64,000 nt of DNA from Microbacterium proteolyticum (GCF_014192415.1 NZ_JACHXY010000001.1:1426001-1490000); one strand, 5' to 3'; positions 25,872 to 35,048 are shown, counted from the first letter of the stretch. Made by a program: numbers and translations. The notes: generated from the letters alone by a model not told the origin.

Positions 25872-27004
25872 GACGCCACCGCCGTCGGCACGCCGCCCAG
25901 GATGCTCGCGAGGACGCCGCCCCAGCCGTGCTCGGCGACCGCCTGCTGGCGGGCCTGATCGGCCATCCGTCGGCAGAGCGCGGTGTCATCGACGAGCATC
26001 TGCAGGGCGTCGGCCAGAGCGCGGGGGTCGCCGGGCGCGGTCAGCAGCCCCGAGCGCCCGTGCCGGACGAGGGATGGCACCTGACCCACCCGGCTGCCCA
26101 CGACGGGCAGGCCCGCGGCGAGGTACTCCGAGACCTTCAACGGCGAGAAATAGTCGTCGGCGGCCCGGTACGGCGCGACGCCGATGTCGAGACGCTGCAG
26201 CACCGCGGGCACGTCCTCCGGGGCCACGGCGCCGGTGAACCCGGCATCCACCCCGAGGCTCTGCGCCTGCGCCTCCAGGTCGGCGCGTTGCGGACCGTCG
26301 CCGACGACGAGCAGCCGAGCCCGCCGCCCCCGCCGCGCGAGCTCGGCCATGGCATCCACGAGCACGTCCACTCCGTGCCAGGGCTTGAGCGTCCCGACGA
26401 ATCCGACGGTGGGCGGCGCGTCGTCGCCCCGCCGCACGAGGGGCGGACGCACACGGTCGGTGTTCACGCCGTTCGGGGCCACCAGCGGGCGCGAGGCACC
26501 GTGCTCCCGCGCCCAGACGGCCACCGGCTCGGAGACGCAGGCCGTCACGTCGGCCCGCTGCAGCGCCCGCCCGGCGATGGCGACCGCGGCCTGCTCGTCG
26601 ATCAGCTCCCGGTGGCGGCGCTGCTCCTCCACCAGCGGGGCGTTCACCTCGAGGACGACAGGCGCACCGAGGGCGTCGGCGACGTCGGCTCCACCGGCCG
26701 AGAAGAGCGAGAAACGCTCGTACACGAGGTCGCACCCGTCGGCCACGATGGCGGCCGTCAGGGCGGCCACGGCGTCGCGGATGCCGCGCTCGCGCTGCTC
26801 TGCTCCCGCTCCCTGCACGCGCTGCACCACGACCCGCACATCGGCGAGGTCGGAGGGAACGTGATCACCCCGACGGGTGGCGTACACCGTCACGTCGTCG
26901 CCGCGGGCGCGGAACGCCCGCACGATCTCCTGCACATGCACGCTCGCACCCTTCGTGCCGAAGACGGGGACGCCGGGGTCGGCGACGAGATAGGCCACGC
27001 GCAT
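25868..27004 (-). CDS. GT4-family glycosyltransferase
   Basis: A 378-residue GT-B enzyme. The N-terminal domain begins MRVAYLVADPGVPVFGTKGAS, with the acceptor-side GTKGAS loop typical of GT4. The donor domain has VGFVGTLKPWHGVDVLVDA and the E-x7-E-like region SPLKVSEYLAAGLPVVGS. It moves a sugar from a nucleotide donor to a growing glycan or lipid acceptor. Its start overlaps the upstream gene by one base, and its stop overlaps the exporter by four. Donor and acceptor unknown. Confidence 0.87.
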   Translation of the reverse strand: MRVAYLVADPGVPVFGTKGASVHVQEIVRAFRARGDDVTVYATRRGDHVPSDLADVRVVVQRVQGAGAEQRERGIRDAVAALTAAIVADGCDLVYERFSLFSAGGADVADALGAPVVLEVNAPLVEEQRRHRELIDEQAAVAIAGRALQRADVTACVSEPVAVWAREHGASRPLVAPNGVNTDRVRPPLVRRGDDAPPTVGFVGTLKPWHGVDVLVDAMAELARRGRRARLLVVGDGPQRADLEAQAQSLGVDAGFTGAVAPEDVPAVLQRLDIGVAPYRAADDYFSPLKVSEYLAAGLPVVGSRVGQVPSLVRHGRSGLLTAPGDPRALADALQMLVDDTALCRRMADQARQQAVAEHGWGGVLASILGGVPTAVAS

Positions 27005-28233
27005 CACGCCGCCTCCTTCCGGGCGGGCGCGGCGTCGGCCGCGGTGAGTTCGGCGAGCCGTTCGGCCTGCGCCGCGGCATCGAAGTGCCGCTCGACGAGC
27101 TGTCGCGCGCGGCGCGTGGTCGCCTCGACGGGGTAGTCGGGCCGGCTGACGCGGCGCAGCCCCTCGGTCAGCGAGACCACATCGCCGGGGGCGCAAAGTA
27201 CACCGGTGCGGCCGTCCTCGATGATCTCGGGGATGCCGGTGACCGCCGTCGACACGCACGGGATGCCGCTCGCCATCGCCTCCAGGAGCACCGTGGGCAG
27301 TCCGTCGGCGTTGCCGTCGGCGCCGACCAGGCACGGGGCGACGAAGACGTCGGCCTCGCGGAGGCGGGCCGAGACCTCGCCCTGCGGCAGGGGACCGAGG
27401 AAGCGGATCGCCGGTGAGGCGGCCGCCAGCCTCCGCAGCTGCGGGGCGAGCTCGCCGTCGCCGACGATGTCGAGGGTGACATCCACTCCCTCGGCACGCA
27501 GACGCTCGACGGCGTCGATCAGCACGCCGAAGCCCTTCTTCTCCACGAGTCGCCCGACGGCGAGCAGTCGGAGCGCACCGCGCCGCGGTCCGCGCTCCAC
27601 GAACGGGAAGCGCTCGAGATCGAGGCCGTTGTAGACGCGAACGATGCGGCCCGCCGCGGGGAAGGCGTCACGGAGGTGGCGGAGGTTGAAGTCGCTCACC
27701 GTGACCGTGAAAGCAGCATCAGACAGCTTGCGTTCGAGATCGACCGGGTCGACGGACGTGTGGAAGATGTCCTTCGCGTGAGCGGTGAAGGAGTACGGGA
27801 TGCCGGCGAGCAGTGCCGCCAACCGGGTCACGGTCGTCGCGGTCGACGCGAAGTGCGCGTGGAGGTGGGTGATGCGCCGATCGAGGGCCTGCCGGGCGAC
27901 GTCGACGGCCTGCAGCGCATCGTCGGCCTCCACGGCCAGCAGCTCCGGCAGGTGCCGGGCGATGGCCGCGCCGAGGCGGGGATCGGTCTGGGCCCGACGG
28001 AGGCCGTCCCAGGCGGCCGAGAGGCGACGCGGTACGGGGACGGCGCGGACGGGCGCCTGCACGCGGGCGAGTTCGGCGTGGAAGCGGGTGTCGTCGCTCG
28101 GGCGCAGCGCGAAGATCTCGAGGCGCTCGCCGCGTGCTTCGCGGGCGATGATCTCGGTGACGACGAAGGTCTCGGAGAAGCGCGGGTACATCTTCACGAC
28201 GTACCCGATCAGGGGGGAGGCGTCAGATGGCAT
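27004..28233 (-). CDS. GT4-family glycosyltransferase (colanic-acid type)
   Basis: A 409-residue GT-B enzyme. The start (IGYVVKMYPRFSETFVVTEI) is the signature of the exopolysaccharide branch of GT4. Further marks are the HLHAHFAS and FTAHAKDIFH blocks, VYNGLDLERFPF, LLAVGRLVEKKGFGVLIDA, and the donor-site E(x7)E in EGL/LLEAMASGIPCVST. The ATG at 28233 is chosen because the longer frame to 28446 is proline/serine noise inside the neighbouring gene. It overlaps the first glycosyltransferase by 11 bases. Confidence 0.88.
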   Translation of the reverse strand: MPSDASPLIGYVVKMYPRFSETFVVTEIIAREARGERLEIFALRPSDDTRFHAELARVQAPVRAVPVPRRLSAAWDGLRRAQTDPRLGAAIARHLPELLAVEADDALQAVDVARQALDRRITHLHAHFASTATTVTRLAALLAGIPYSFTAHAKDIFHTSVDPVDLERKLSDAAFTVTVSDFNLRHLRDAFPAAGRIVRVYNGLDLERFPFVERGPRRGALRLLAVGRLVEKKGFGVLIDAVERLRAEGVDVTLDIVGDGELAPQLRRLAAASPAIRFLGPLPQGEVSARLREADVFVAPCLVGADGNADGLPTVLLEAMASGIPCVSTAVTGIPEIIEDGRTGVLCAPGDVVSLTEGLRRVSRPDYPVEATTRRARQLVERHFDAAAQAERLAELTAADAAPARKEAA

Positions 28234-29398
28234 GAGCGGTGAGTCCTTCCGTCGGGGCGAGGAGGTGGGCCGAGAGGGTGGCGGCCGTGGAGAGCCCGTC
28301 GAGCTCGAGACCGGCACGGGGGCAGCGGGTCCGATGGGTCCTGCGGAAGAAGGCGGCGATGGCCGCGCTGTCGAGGGGGCCGTCGCCGACCGTCTCGAAC
28401 GCGCCGACGCGCTCCAGCGCCCGGGCACGGATGCGCTGCTCGTCACGTCGGCCCGAACGGGGAACGACGAGGGCGGGGGTCGAGGTGCTCATGACCTCGC
28501 AGACCGTGTTGTAGCCGCCCATCGTCACGACCGCGGCGGCGCGCTCGAGCAGGTTCGGCAGGTCGGGCACGCTGTCCACGACCTCCGCGCCCGTCCGCGA
28601 CGCCGCCGCCCGTACACGATCGCGATCGGGCGCCGACATCTGGGGGCCGGTGACGACGATGTGGCGATGCCCGTCGGGTAGGTCGGCGGCGGCCGCGGCG
28701 ACGGCGGTGTGCACCCCGTCGGAACCCCCGCCGACCGTGGTCAGCACGAACGGACCGTCGATGGCGCGCGCCGGACGGGTCGGACGCCCGTGCGCGAGGT
28801 ACCCGGTGTAGCTGATGAGGGGCGCGAGCCCGGGGGGTGTCTCGCCGCTGAGCCGGAGATCGTGCACGGCCGGATCGCCGTACACCCAGATCGCGTCGAA
28901 GTGCTCCCGCACGGCGCGGGCTCCCCCGAGCGTGCGGAACTCCGCCCGGGCGACCGCGGGGCGGTCGAGCACATCGCGAAGACCCAGGACCGTCGTGCAC
29001 GAGGGGTGGGCGGCACGCAGCTCGCGCAGCGCGTTGCGCAGCTCGCCGTGCACCCCGAAGGGGTGGCGGTCCACGACGAACAGGTCGGGTGCGAAGGCCC
29101 GCAGCACCCCGGCGATGACGCCCGCCCGCATCGCGGTGACCCGCTGGATGTCGGCCGCGAGGTGCCGCGAACGGTATCCGGTGTCGTCGACGGAGACGCT
29201 GGGGACCACCACCCAGTCCCACCCGGGCGGGGTCGGGAACGCCGTCGCGGAGGCCTGGCCCGTGATGAGGACCCCCGTGACCTCCTGCCCGACGATGCCC
29301 GGGACCGTTCGCGTGAGGGAATGAGCGAGGGCGAGGTTGCGCCTCACGTGTCCGAGCCCGACGGAATCGTGCGACGACAGGGCGATCCGGTGAACCAC
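28223..29398 (-). CDS. MurG-like glycosyltransferase, first gene of the operon
   Basis: A 391-residue GT-B protein related to MurG/diacylglycerol glucosyltransferases. The N-terminal glycine-rich acceptor loop is LSSHDSVGLGHVRRNLALA, and the donor domain has VLTTVGGGSDG and GGYNTVCEVMSTSTPALVVPR. The GTG at 29398 has a perfect AGGAGG five bases upstream, which sets the start and marks the head of the six-gene operon. The promoter should lie in 29400-29560, shared with divergent metN. Confidence 0.82.
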   Translation of the reverse strand: MVHRIALSSHDSVGLGHVRRNLALAHSLTRTVPGIVGQEVTGVLITGQASATAFPTPPGWDWVVVPSVSVDDTGYRSRHLAADIQRVTAMRAGVIAGVLRAFAPDLFVVDRHPFGVHGELRNALRELRAAHPSCTTVLGLRDVLDRPAVARAEFRTLGGARAVREHFDAIWVYGDPAVHDLRLSGETPPGLAPLISYTGYLAHGRPTRPARAIDGPFVLTTVGGGSDGVHTAVAAAAADLPDGHRHIVVTGPQMSAPDRDRVRAAASRTGAEVVDSVPDLPNLLERAAAVVTMGGYNTVCEVMSTSTPALVVPRSGRRDEQRIRARALERVGAFETVGDGPLDSAAIAAFFRRTHRTRCPRAGLELDGLSTAATLSAHLLAPTEGLTAHAI

Positions 29399-29560
29399 AG
29401 CAGCCTCCTGGGGTGGTGGGCGCCCGTTGCGCCTCATCCGCGGGGTGTCCCGCGTCTCCCATGCTGACCGCGGCCTGTAAAACGCGATTAAGCCCCCCAC
29501 GAGAGGGTTCTTAGAAACGCCGTCGGTGCGTTCGGGAGCGTCGCCGCGCGCCCTCCGCCT

Positions 29561-30571
29561 GTGCCGGACCCCGTCTCGAAGAGCTTCCGCACCGATCGCC
29601 GCTCCTCCACGACCGCCGTCGACGACGTGTCGCTGCGCGTGGAGGAGGGGTCGATCGTCGGCGTGATCGGCTACTCCGGCGCCGGTAAGTCGACCCTCGT
29701 GCGTCTGCTGAACGGACTCGAGCAGCCGACGTCGGGCACCGTCGAGGTGCTCAGCGTCGACGTGGGGGCGGCCTCCGAGGCGAAGCTGCGCGACCTGCGG
29801 CGGAGCGTGGGCATGATCTTCCAGCAGTTCAACCTCTTCACCTCGCGCACCGTCGCGGCGAACGTCGCGTACCCGCTCAAGGTGGCGGGGTGGAAGAAGG
29901 CCGACCGCGACAAGCGCGTCGCCGAGCTGCTCGACTTCGTCGGCATCGGCGACAAGGCGAAGCAGTACCCGCGGCGCCTGTCGGGCGGGCAGAAGCAGCG
30001 CGTCGGCATCGCGCGGGCGATCGCGACCGACCCCCGCATCCTGCTCGCCGACGAGGCCACGAGCGCGCTCGACCCGCAGACCACGGCCGAGGTTCTCGAC
30101 CTGCTGCGCGAGATCAACCGGCGCCTGGGCATCACGATCGTCGTCATCACGCACCAGATCTCGATCGTCCACGAGCTCTGCGACCAGGTGATCGTCATGG
30201 ACGGCGGCCGCGTGGTCGACAGCGGCGACACCTACCGCGTGTTCGCGCACCCTCGCGCCGACCTGACCAAGCGTTTCGTCGCCGCGGTGACGCAGGGCGT
30301 GCCGGCGGGGGAGACGCTATCGGCGCTCGCCGCGGGCGGGGGCGACCTGGTCAGCGTCGAGATCAACGAGTTCTCCAGCGAAGACGTCTCGAACGTGTTC
30401 CACCGTCACGGCGCCCGTCACTCCGTCGTCTACGGCGGCGTCACCGACGTGCTCGGGCGCCAGCTCGGCACGCTCACCTATCGCGTGCGCACGGACGACC
30501 TCGGCGCCGTCGTCGCGGAGCTTCGCGCGCACACCGACGTCGTCGTGCCCACCGGGGAGGTGCGCGCATGA
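29561..30571 (+). CDS. metN: Methionine ABC transporter ATP-binding protein
   Basis: A 336-residue ATPase with Walker A GYSGAGKST (37-45), signature LSGGQKQRVGIARA, Walker B ILLADEATSALD and a C-terminal NIL regulatory domain (about 255-336). It powers D/L-methionine import. The N-terminus is a little short: most homologues have extra residues before the VSKSF strand, and no better start is seen upstream of the GTG at 29561, which also lacks a ribosome site. A small 5' error or lesion is possible. Overlaps metI by ATGA. No S-box is evident upstream. Confidence 0.9.
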   Translation: MPDPVSKSFRTDRRSSTTAVDDVSLRVEEGSIVGVIGYSGAGKSTLVRLLNGLEQPTSGTVEVLSVDVGAASEAKLRDLRRSVGMIFQQFNLFTSRTVAANVAYPLKVAGWKKADRDKRVAELLDFVGIGDKAKQYPRRLSGGQKQRVGIARAIATDPRILLADEATSALDPQTTAEVLDLLREINRRLGITIVVITHQISIVHELCDQVIVMDGGRVVDSGDTYRVFAHPRADLTKRFVAAVTQGVPAGETLSALAAGGGDLVSVEINEFSSEDVSNVFHRHGARHSVVYGGVTDVLGRQLGTLTYRVRTDDLGAVVAELRAHTDVVVPTGEVRA

Positions 30572-31227
30572 ACAAGTGGGACACCCTCACCCCGGTGCTG
30601 CTGCAGTCCATCGGCGAGACGGTCTACATGGTCGCCGTCTCGCTGCTCATCTCCGGCGTCGCGGGGCTCGTCATCGGGGCGCTTCTCTACGCCACCCGGC
30701 CCGGCAACCTGTTCGAGAACCGGGTCGTCTTCGCGGTCGCGAACCTCGTGATCAATCTCATCCGCCCGATCCCGTTCATCATCTTCCTCACCGCCGTCGC
30801 CCCCGTCACCCGCGCCGTGACCGGCACGACCCTGGGAACGGATGCCGCGATCGTGCCGATCACGATCATGGCCACGGTCGTGATCGCCCGCGTCGTCGAG
30901 CAGAACCTCGTCGCCGTCGATCCCGGCACGGTCGAGGCCGCGCGCGCGGTCGGCGCGCGACGCATCGGCGTGTTGTTCGGTGTGGTGATCCCCGAGGCGC
31001 TCGCGCCGCTGATCCTCGGCTACACGTTCATGTTCATCGCGGTCGTCGACATGTCGGCCATGGCCGGCTACATCGGCGGCGGCGGCCTCGGCAACTTCGC
31101 GATCATCTATGGCTACCAGCAGTTCAACGCCCAGGCGACGTGGGTGACGGTGGCGATCATCGTCGTGATCGTGCAGGCCGGGCAGCTGCTCGGCAACACC
31201 CTGGCCCACCGCATCCTGCGGCGCTGA
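30568..31227 (+). CDS. metI: Methionine ABC transporter permease
   Basis: A 219-residue inner-membrane permease with five hydrophobic helices and the ABC coupling loop (EAARAVGARRIGVLFGVVIPEALAPLI). MetI-specific segments include RPIPFIIFLTAV and GGGGLGNFAIIYGYQQF. It pairs with MetN as a dimer of each. The methionine-binding lipoprotein MetQ, normally the third gene, does not follow; the next features are a palindrome and a DoxX gene. MetQ must be elsewhere. Confidence 0.93.
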   Translation: MNKWDTLTPVLLQSIGETVYMVAVSLLISGVAGLVIGALLYATRPGNLFENRVVFAVANLVINLIRPIPFIIFLTAVAPVTRAVTGTTLGTDAAIVPITIMATVVIARVVEQNLVAVDPGTVEAARAVGARRIGVLFGVVIPEALAPLILGYTFMFIAVVDMSAMAGYIGGGGLGNFAIIYGYQQFNAQATWVTVAIIVVIVQAGQLLGNTLAHRILRR

Positions 31228-31300
31228 CGTCAGTGCTCGCTCTCGCCCGGTGCGCGCGCCCGCGGCCGTCGCACGGTGCGGCCGCGGCATCCCCGTCCCA

Positions 31301-31360
31301 TTGAGTGTCCACGACACGCCGTCACCCGGCGTGAGCGTGCGGCGTGTTGTGGACACTCAC
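31301..31360. repeat. Family 1 palindrome, copy 5
   Basis: TTGAGTGTCCACGACACGCC pairs with GGCGTGTTGTGGACACTCA across a loop. Lies between metI and doxX, 74 bases after the metI stop, where it could end the metNI transcript. Confidence 0.88.
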
Positions 31361-31444
31361 CGTGGTCCGGCTGCGTGGGTCGCTTCCGACGTGGAGGCGG
31401 TGACGCCGGGTCGTCAGGGCGATCTCGCCCGGGTGCTCCCGGCT

Positions 31445-31450
31445 TACCCT
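31445..31450 (+). promoter_or_regulatory. -10 element of leaderless doxX-like gene
   Basis: TACCCT six bases before ATG 31457. The intervening CGGAGG is too close to the start to serve as a normal ribosome site. Confidence 0.4.
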
Positions 31451-31456
31451 CGGAGG

Positions 31457-31873
31457 ATGAGCCTGCCCCGCACCCTCGCCCGCTGGCTGCTCGGTGCCGC
31501 GCTCGTGTTCACCGGCACCGCGCACCTCTCGTTCGCGCGCGACGAGTTCGTCGCTCAGGTGCCGTCATGGCTTCCGCTCCCGGTCGATGCCACGGTGGTG
31601 GCATCCGGGGTCGTCGAGATCGCGCTCGGACTTGCGCTCCTCGTCCTCCGCCGCCAACGCGTGGCTGTCGGCTGGATCGTCGCGGCCTTCTTCGTCGCGA
31701 TCTTCCCCGGCAACATCGAGCAGTTCGTCCGGGGCACCGACGCGTTCGGCCTCGACACCGACCTGGCCCGTGGCATCCGTCTGCTCTTCCAGCCTCTACT
31801 GGTGGTCTGGGCCCTGTGGTCGACCGGAGCGTGGAAAGCCTGGAGAACTCGGCGACGGTCCCCCGGCCGCTGA
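31457..31873 (+). CDS. DoxX-like membrane protein
   Basis: A 138-residue protein with four transmembrane helices, starting LPRTLARWLLGAALVFTGTAHLSF, as in the DoxX/DoxD-like family. Family members are linked to thiosulfate:quinone chemistry or to oxidative stress complexes, but many are uncharacterised. It stands alone between two palindromes. Start ATG at 31457 sits six bases after a TACCCT hexamer. Confidence 0.78.
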   Translation: MSLPRTLARWLLGAALVFTGTAHLSFARDEFVAQVPSWLPLPVDATVVASGVVEIALGLALLVLRRQRVAVGWIVAAFFVAIFPGNIEQFVRGTDAFGLDTDLARGIRLLFQPLLVVWALWSTGAWKAWRTRRRSPGR

Positions 31874-31938
31874 CCCCGCGGTCGGGCACCGATCCCCGGG
31901 TTGCCCGCCGCCGCGCGTGGTCGGGTATCCCCACCTTG

Positions 31939-31998
31939 TTGGGTGTCCAAGACACGCCGCTTCGGCCGTGCGCGTGCGGTGTGTCCTGGACACTCAAC
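31939..31998. repeat. Family 1 palindrome, copy 6
   Basis: TTGGGTGTCCAAGACACGCC pairs with GCGGTGTGTCCTGGACACTCAA around a short loop. Lies in the convergent gap after doxX; copy 7 follows after 38 bases. Confidence 0.88.
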
Positions 31999-32036
31999 GC
32001 GAGGTGGGCGCGGCGCGGCGCGGGGGCGCGGGGGCG

Positions 32037-32095
32037 TTGAGTGACCACGACACGCCGTGGGGGACCGGCGGCGGCGGCGTGTCCTGGACACTCGA
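32037..32095. repeat. Family 1 palindrome, copy 7
   Basis: TTGAGTGACCACGACACGCC pairs with GGCGTGTCCTGGACACTCGA. It ends 18 bases before the stop of the convergent aminotransferase gene. Copies 6 and 7 fill most of the gap 31874-32112. Confidence 0.88.
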
Positions 32096-32112
32096 CCCCG
32101 AGGGGCGCGGCG

Positions 32113-33438
32113 TCAGCCGCGCGTGGCCTCGGCCTGCAGCACCTCGACCAGCACGTCGAGTCCGCGGTGCGCGTCGGCGTCGCCGATGACGGCGGGCGGC
32201 ACGACGTGCACGCGGTTCTCGGCGACGAAGCCGAGCACGCCCCGCTCGAGCATCGCGGCCTTGATCGCGCCGACACGGGCGGTGGCCACCGGCTCGCGGG
32301 TCGCCGGGTCGGCGACGAGTTCGACGGCCCAGAACACGCCGCGCCCGCGCACCTCGCCCACCAGCGGCGACTCCTCGGCGAGGGTCCGCAGCCGTGGGCC
32401 GATGACCTCGTCGCCGATGCGCCGGGCGTTCTCGATCACGCCCTCGTCGGCCATCGCCTCCTGCGCGGCGACGATCGACGCCGCGGCGAGCGGGTGGCCG
32501 GAGTACGTCAGTCCACCCGGGAACACGCGGTCGTCGAACACCGCTGCCACGGCATCCGAGATCACCACTCCGCCGACGGGGACGTAGCCGGAGTTGACGC
32601 CCTTGGCGAAGGTGATGAGGTCGGGGCGCACGTCGAAGGCGTCGAACGCGAACCACTCGCCGGCGCGCGCGAAGCCGGCCATGACCTCGTCGAGGATGAG
32701 CAGGATGCCGTAGCGGTCGGCGATCTCGCGCACACCCGCCAGGTATCCGGGCGGGGGCACCAGGATGCCGGCGGTGCCGGGGATCGTCTCGAACAGGAAC
32801 GCCGCGATGGTGTCGGGACCCTCGGCCTGCACGGTGCGCTCGAGGTGGCGGAGCGCCCGCTCGCACTCCTGCTCGGGCGTCTCGGCCCAGAACTCGGAGC
32901 GGTACAGGTACGGACCGAAGACGTGCACGTGGCCGCGGGAGTACTCGTTCGGCATCCGTCGCCAGTCGCCCGTGGCCACGATGGCCGCCCCCGTGTTGCC
33001 GTGGTACGAGCGGTAGTGCGACACGATCTTGTCGCGGCCGGTGGTCAGGCGCGCCATGCGGATGGCGTTCTCGTTGGCGTCCGCACCGCCGTTGGTGAAG
33101 AACACCTTCGAGAAGCCCTCGGGGGCGCGCTTCAGCACGAGTTCGGCGGCGTGGGCGCGCATCTCGTGCGCGTGCGCAGGCGCGACGGTGGTCAGCTGTG
33201 CCGCTTGCTCCTGGATGGCCGCGACGACGCGGGGGTGCTGATGGCCGATGTTGACGTTGACCAGCATGCTCGAGAAGTCGAGGTAGCGGCGCCCGTCGGC
33301 ATCCCACACCTCGACGCCCGAGCCCCCGGCGAGGGGGAGCGGGGCGAGCGTGCCCTGCGCCGACCACGAGTGGAAGACACTGCTGCGGTCGCGCTCACTG
33401 ATCTCGGCGTTGCGGGGCGTGTGCAGGGGAGAAGCCAT
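32113..33438 (-). CDS. Class III aminotransferase (beta-alanine/taurine--pyruvate type)
   Basis: A 441-residue PLP enzyme. It has the GHQHPRVVAAI block, the phosphate-loop FFTNGGADANENAIRMAR, YRSYHGNTG, the cofactor aspartate in ILDEVMAGFARAG and the Schiff-base lysine in ITFAKGVNSGYVPVGG. Related enzymes move the omega-amino group of beta-alanine, taurine or GABA to pyruvate. The neighbouring PucR regulator and mmsA make beta-alanine to malonate semialdehyde to acetyl-CoA the most likely route. Start ATG 33438 follows a GGGGGA stretch. Divergent from pucR with an 84-base gap. Confidence 0.82.
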   Translation of the reverse strand: MASPLHTPRNAEISERDRSSVFHSWSAQGTLAPLPLAGGSGVEVWDADGRRYLDFSSMLVNVNIGHQHPRVVAAIQEQAAQLTTVAPAHAHEMRAHAAELVLKRAPEGFSKVFFTNGGADANENAIRMARLTTGRDKIVSHYRSYHGNTGAAIVATGDWRRMPNEYSRGHVHVFGPYLYRSEFWAETPEQECERALRHLERTVQAEGPDTIAAFLFETIPGTAGILVPPPGYLAGVREIADRYGILLILDEVMAGFARAGEWFAFDAFDVRPDLITFAKGVNSGYVPVGGVVISDAVAAVFDDRVFPGGLTYSGHPLAAASIVAAQEAMADEGVIENARRIGDEVIGPRLRTLAEESPLVGEVRGRGVFWAVELVADPATREPVATARVGAIKAAMLERGVLGFVAENRVHVVPPAVIGDADAHRGLDVLVEVLQAEATRG

Positions 33439-33488
33439 TCCCCCAGTGTGCGGCGGGGCCCCGCAAGCGGGGAGCGCGGATCTGTCGG

Positions 33489-33519
33489 TAATCTCGGGAG
33501 ACGATCGACAGTTTGGCCA
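33489..33519. promoter_or_regulatory. Divergent control region of aminotransferase and pucR
   Basis: A TAATCT hexamer at 33489-33494 is a good -10 for pucR. Around it CTGTCG (33482-33487) and CGACAG form an inverted repeat. The minus-strand AACTGTC core recurs upstream of mmsA near 36760, so it is a candidate PucR-family operator. Confidence 0.4.
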
Positions 33520-33522
33520 GTC

Positions 33523-35034
33523 ATGCCCGCCACCCTCCGCGTCCTCCTCGGCGACGACTCCTTTCCCCTTCGCGTCCTGACGGCACTCGACGACGCGGTC
33601 CTCGACCGGCCGGTGTCGTGGGTGCACAGCTCCGACCTCATGGATCCCACCCCGTGGCTCGAGCCCGGCAACCTGCTGCTCACCAACGGGGCGCAGTTCG
33701 CCGCCGAACCGGATGCCGCCGAGGCCACCGACTACTGCCGGCGTCTGCGCGCGCACGGGGTGGTCGGCATCGGGTTCGCGACCGACATCATCCACGACCG
33801 CGTGCCCCCCGCCGTGGTGCGGGCGGGGGAGGCGGTGGGCCTGCCCATCGTCGAGATCGCGGGGCGGGCGCCGTTCATCCGCATCATCCGCTTCGTGGCC
33901 GACATCATCGCGGCCGACCGTGCCGCGCGCTTGTCCTGGCTGCTCGACGCGCAGCGGGCCGTGGCGCGGGCCGCCGTGCGCGATGACGGTCTGCGCGAGA
34001 TCCTGCACACCCTCTCGCGCCTGCTCGGCGCCTGGGTCGAGCTCTACGACGCGGTCGGGGGGCGCCTGTCGCTGCCGGGGCTGCGCTCGGCGCCCCGCGG
34101 GGTCGAGGTCGAGGTCGGCCGCGACGTGCGCCGCCTGCTCGAACGACGCACCCCCGCGAGCCTCGTCGTGCCGTCGGCCGGCCATGCGCTGCTGCAGACC
34201 ATCGGGCAGAGTTCGCGGCTGCGCGGCGTGCTGGCCGTCGGGGGAGCGGAGCCGCTCGACCCCGCCGGCAAAGAGCTCGTCGCCACCGTCGTCGCCCTCG
34301 CGAGCATCGCCCTCGAGCAGCAGCGGGGGGTGCAGGCGGCGCTGCGGGGCGTGCGCGCGGGCGTCGTGGAGATGCTGCTCGACGGTCACGTGGACGCTGC
34401 TCGTCGGGTGGCCGACTCTGCGGTGGGAGGACTCCCCGCCGAGCCCTACCTCGTCGGCGTCCTCCGCGGCGCGAGCGCGACGCCCGGACTGCTCGACGAG
34501 CTCGACCTCGTCTCGAGCGACCCGCAACGCCTGTTCTCGGCCGAACGCGGAGCCGACGTGATCGTGCTGGTGGCCGCGGGCGCGGGCGACGCCCTGGTCG
34601 CGCTCGCCGAACGGCGCGGTCTCCCCGTGGGAACGGCCCGCCACGGCGCGGGCGACGACCTCGCCCCCGACCTCCGGCGGGCGGTGCAGGCGGCGCGCGA
34701 CGCCCGGCCCGGTACCGTGCGCGCCTACGAGGATCTCGCGCGACGCGGCCTGGTCGGGGCGCTCCGCGAACGCGGTGGCGAGGTGCTGGCCCACTCGCTC
34801 CTCGAGCCCCTCGACGCCCTGCCCGCGGCGGAACGGCAGCGTCTCCGGGAATCGGCGAAGGCGTGGCTGGATGCCAACGGCGCCTGGGACCCGGCAGCGC
34901 GGGCGCTCGGCATCCACCGCCACACGCTGAGGGCGCGGCTCACGCAGCTCGAGGGTCTGCTCCGGCTCGACCTGTCGACCTTCGCCGCGCGCGCCGAGCT
35001 GTGGGCCGCGCTGGAGTTCTCCGACGGCGTGTGA
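33523..35034 (+). CDS. PucR-family transcriptional regulator
   Basis: A 503-residue regulator. The N-terminal PucR domain (about 1-125) begins TLRVLLGDDSFPLRVLTALD, a middle GGDEF-like/CdaR region follows, and the C-terminal PucR helix-turn-helix (about 440-500) reads DPAARALGIHRHTLRARL. In actinobacteria such proteins activate purine, pyrimidine, GABA or beta-alanine breakdown genes. Here it lies between the divergent aminotransferase and mmsA, which it probably controls. Inducer unknown. Confidence 0.87.
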   Translation: MPATLRVLLGDDSFPLRVLTALDDAVLDRPVSWVHSSDLMDPTPWLEPGNLLLTNGAQFAAEPDAAEATDYCRRLRAHGVVGIGFATDIIHDRVPPAVVRAGEAVGLPIVEIAGRAPFIRIIRFVADIIAADRAARLSWLLDAQRAVARAAVRDDGLREILHTLSRLLGAWVELYDAVGGRLSLPGLRSAPRGVEVEVGRDVRRLLERRTPASLVVPSAGHALLQTIGQSSRLRGVLAVGGAEPLDPAGKELVATVVALASIALEQQRGVQAALRGVRAGVVEMLLDGHVDAARRVADSAVGGLPAEPYLVGVLRGASATPGLLDELDLVSSDPQRLFSAERGADVIVLVAAGAGDALVALAERRGLPVGTARHGAGDDLAPDLRRAVQAARDARPGTVRAYEDLARRGLVGALRERGGEVLAHSLLEPLDALPAAERQRLRESAKAWLDANGAWDPAARALGIHRHTLRARLTQLEGLLRLDLSTFAARAELWAALEFSDGV

Positions 35035-35048
35035 TCGCACCCGGCATC

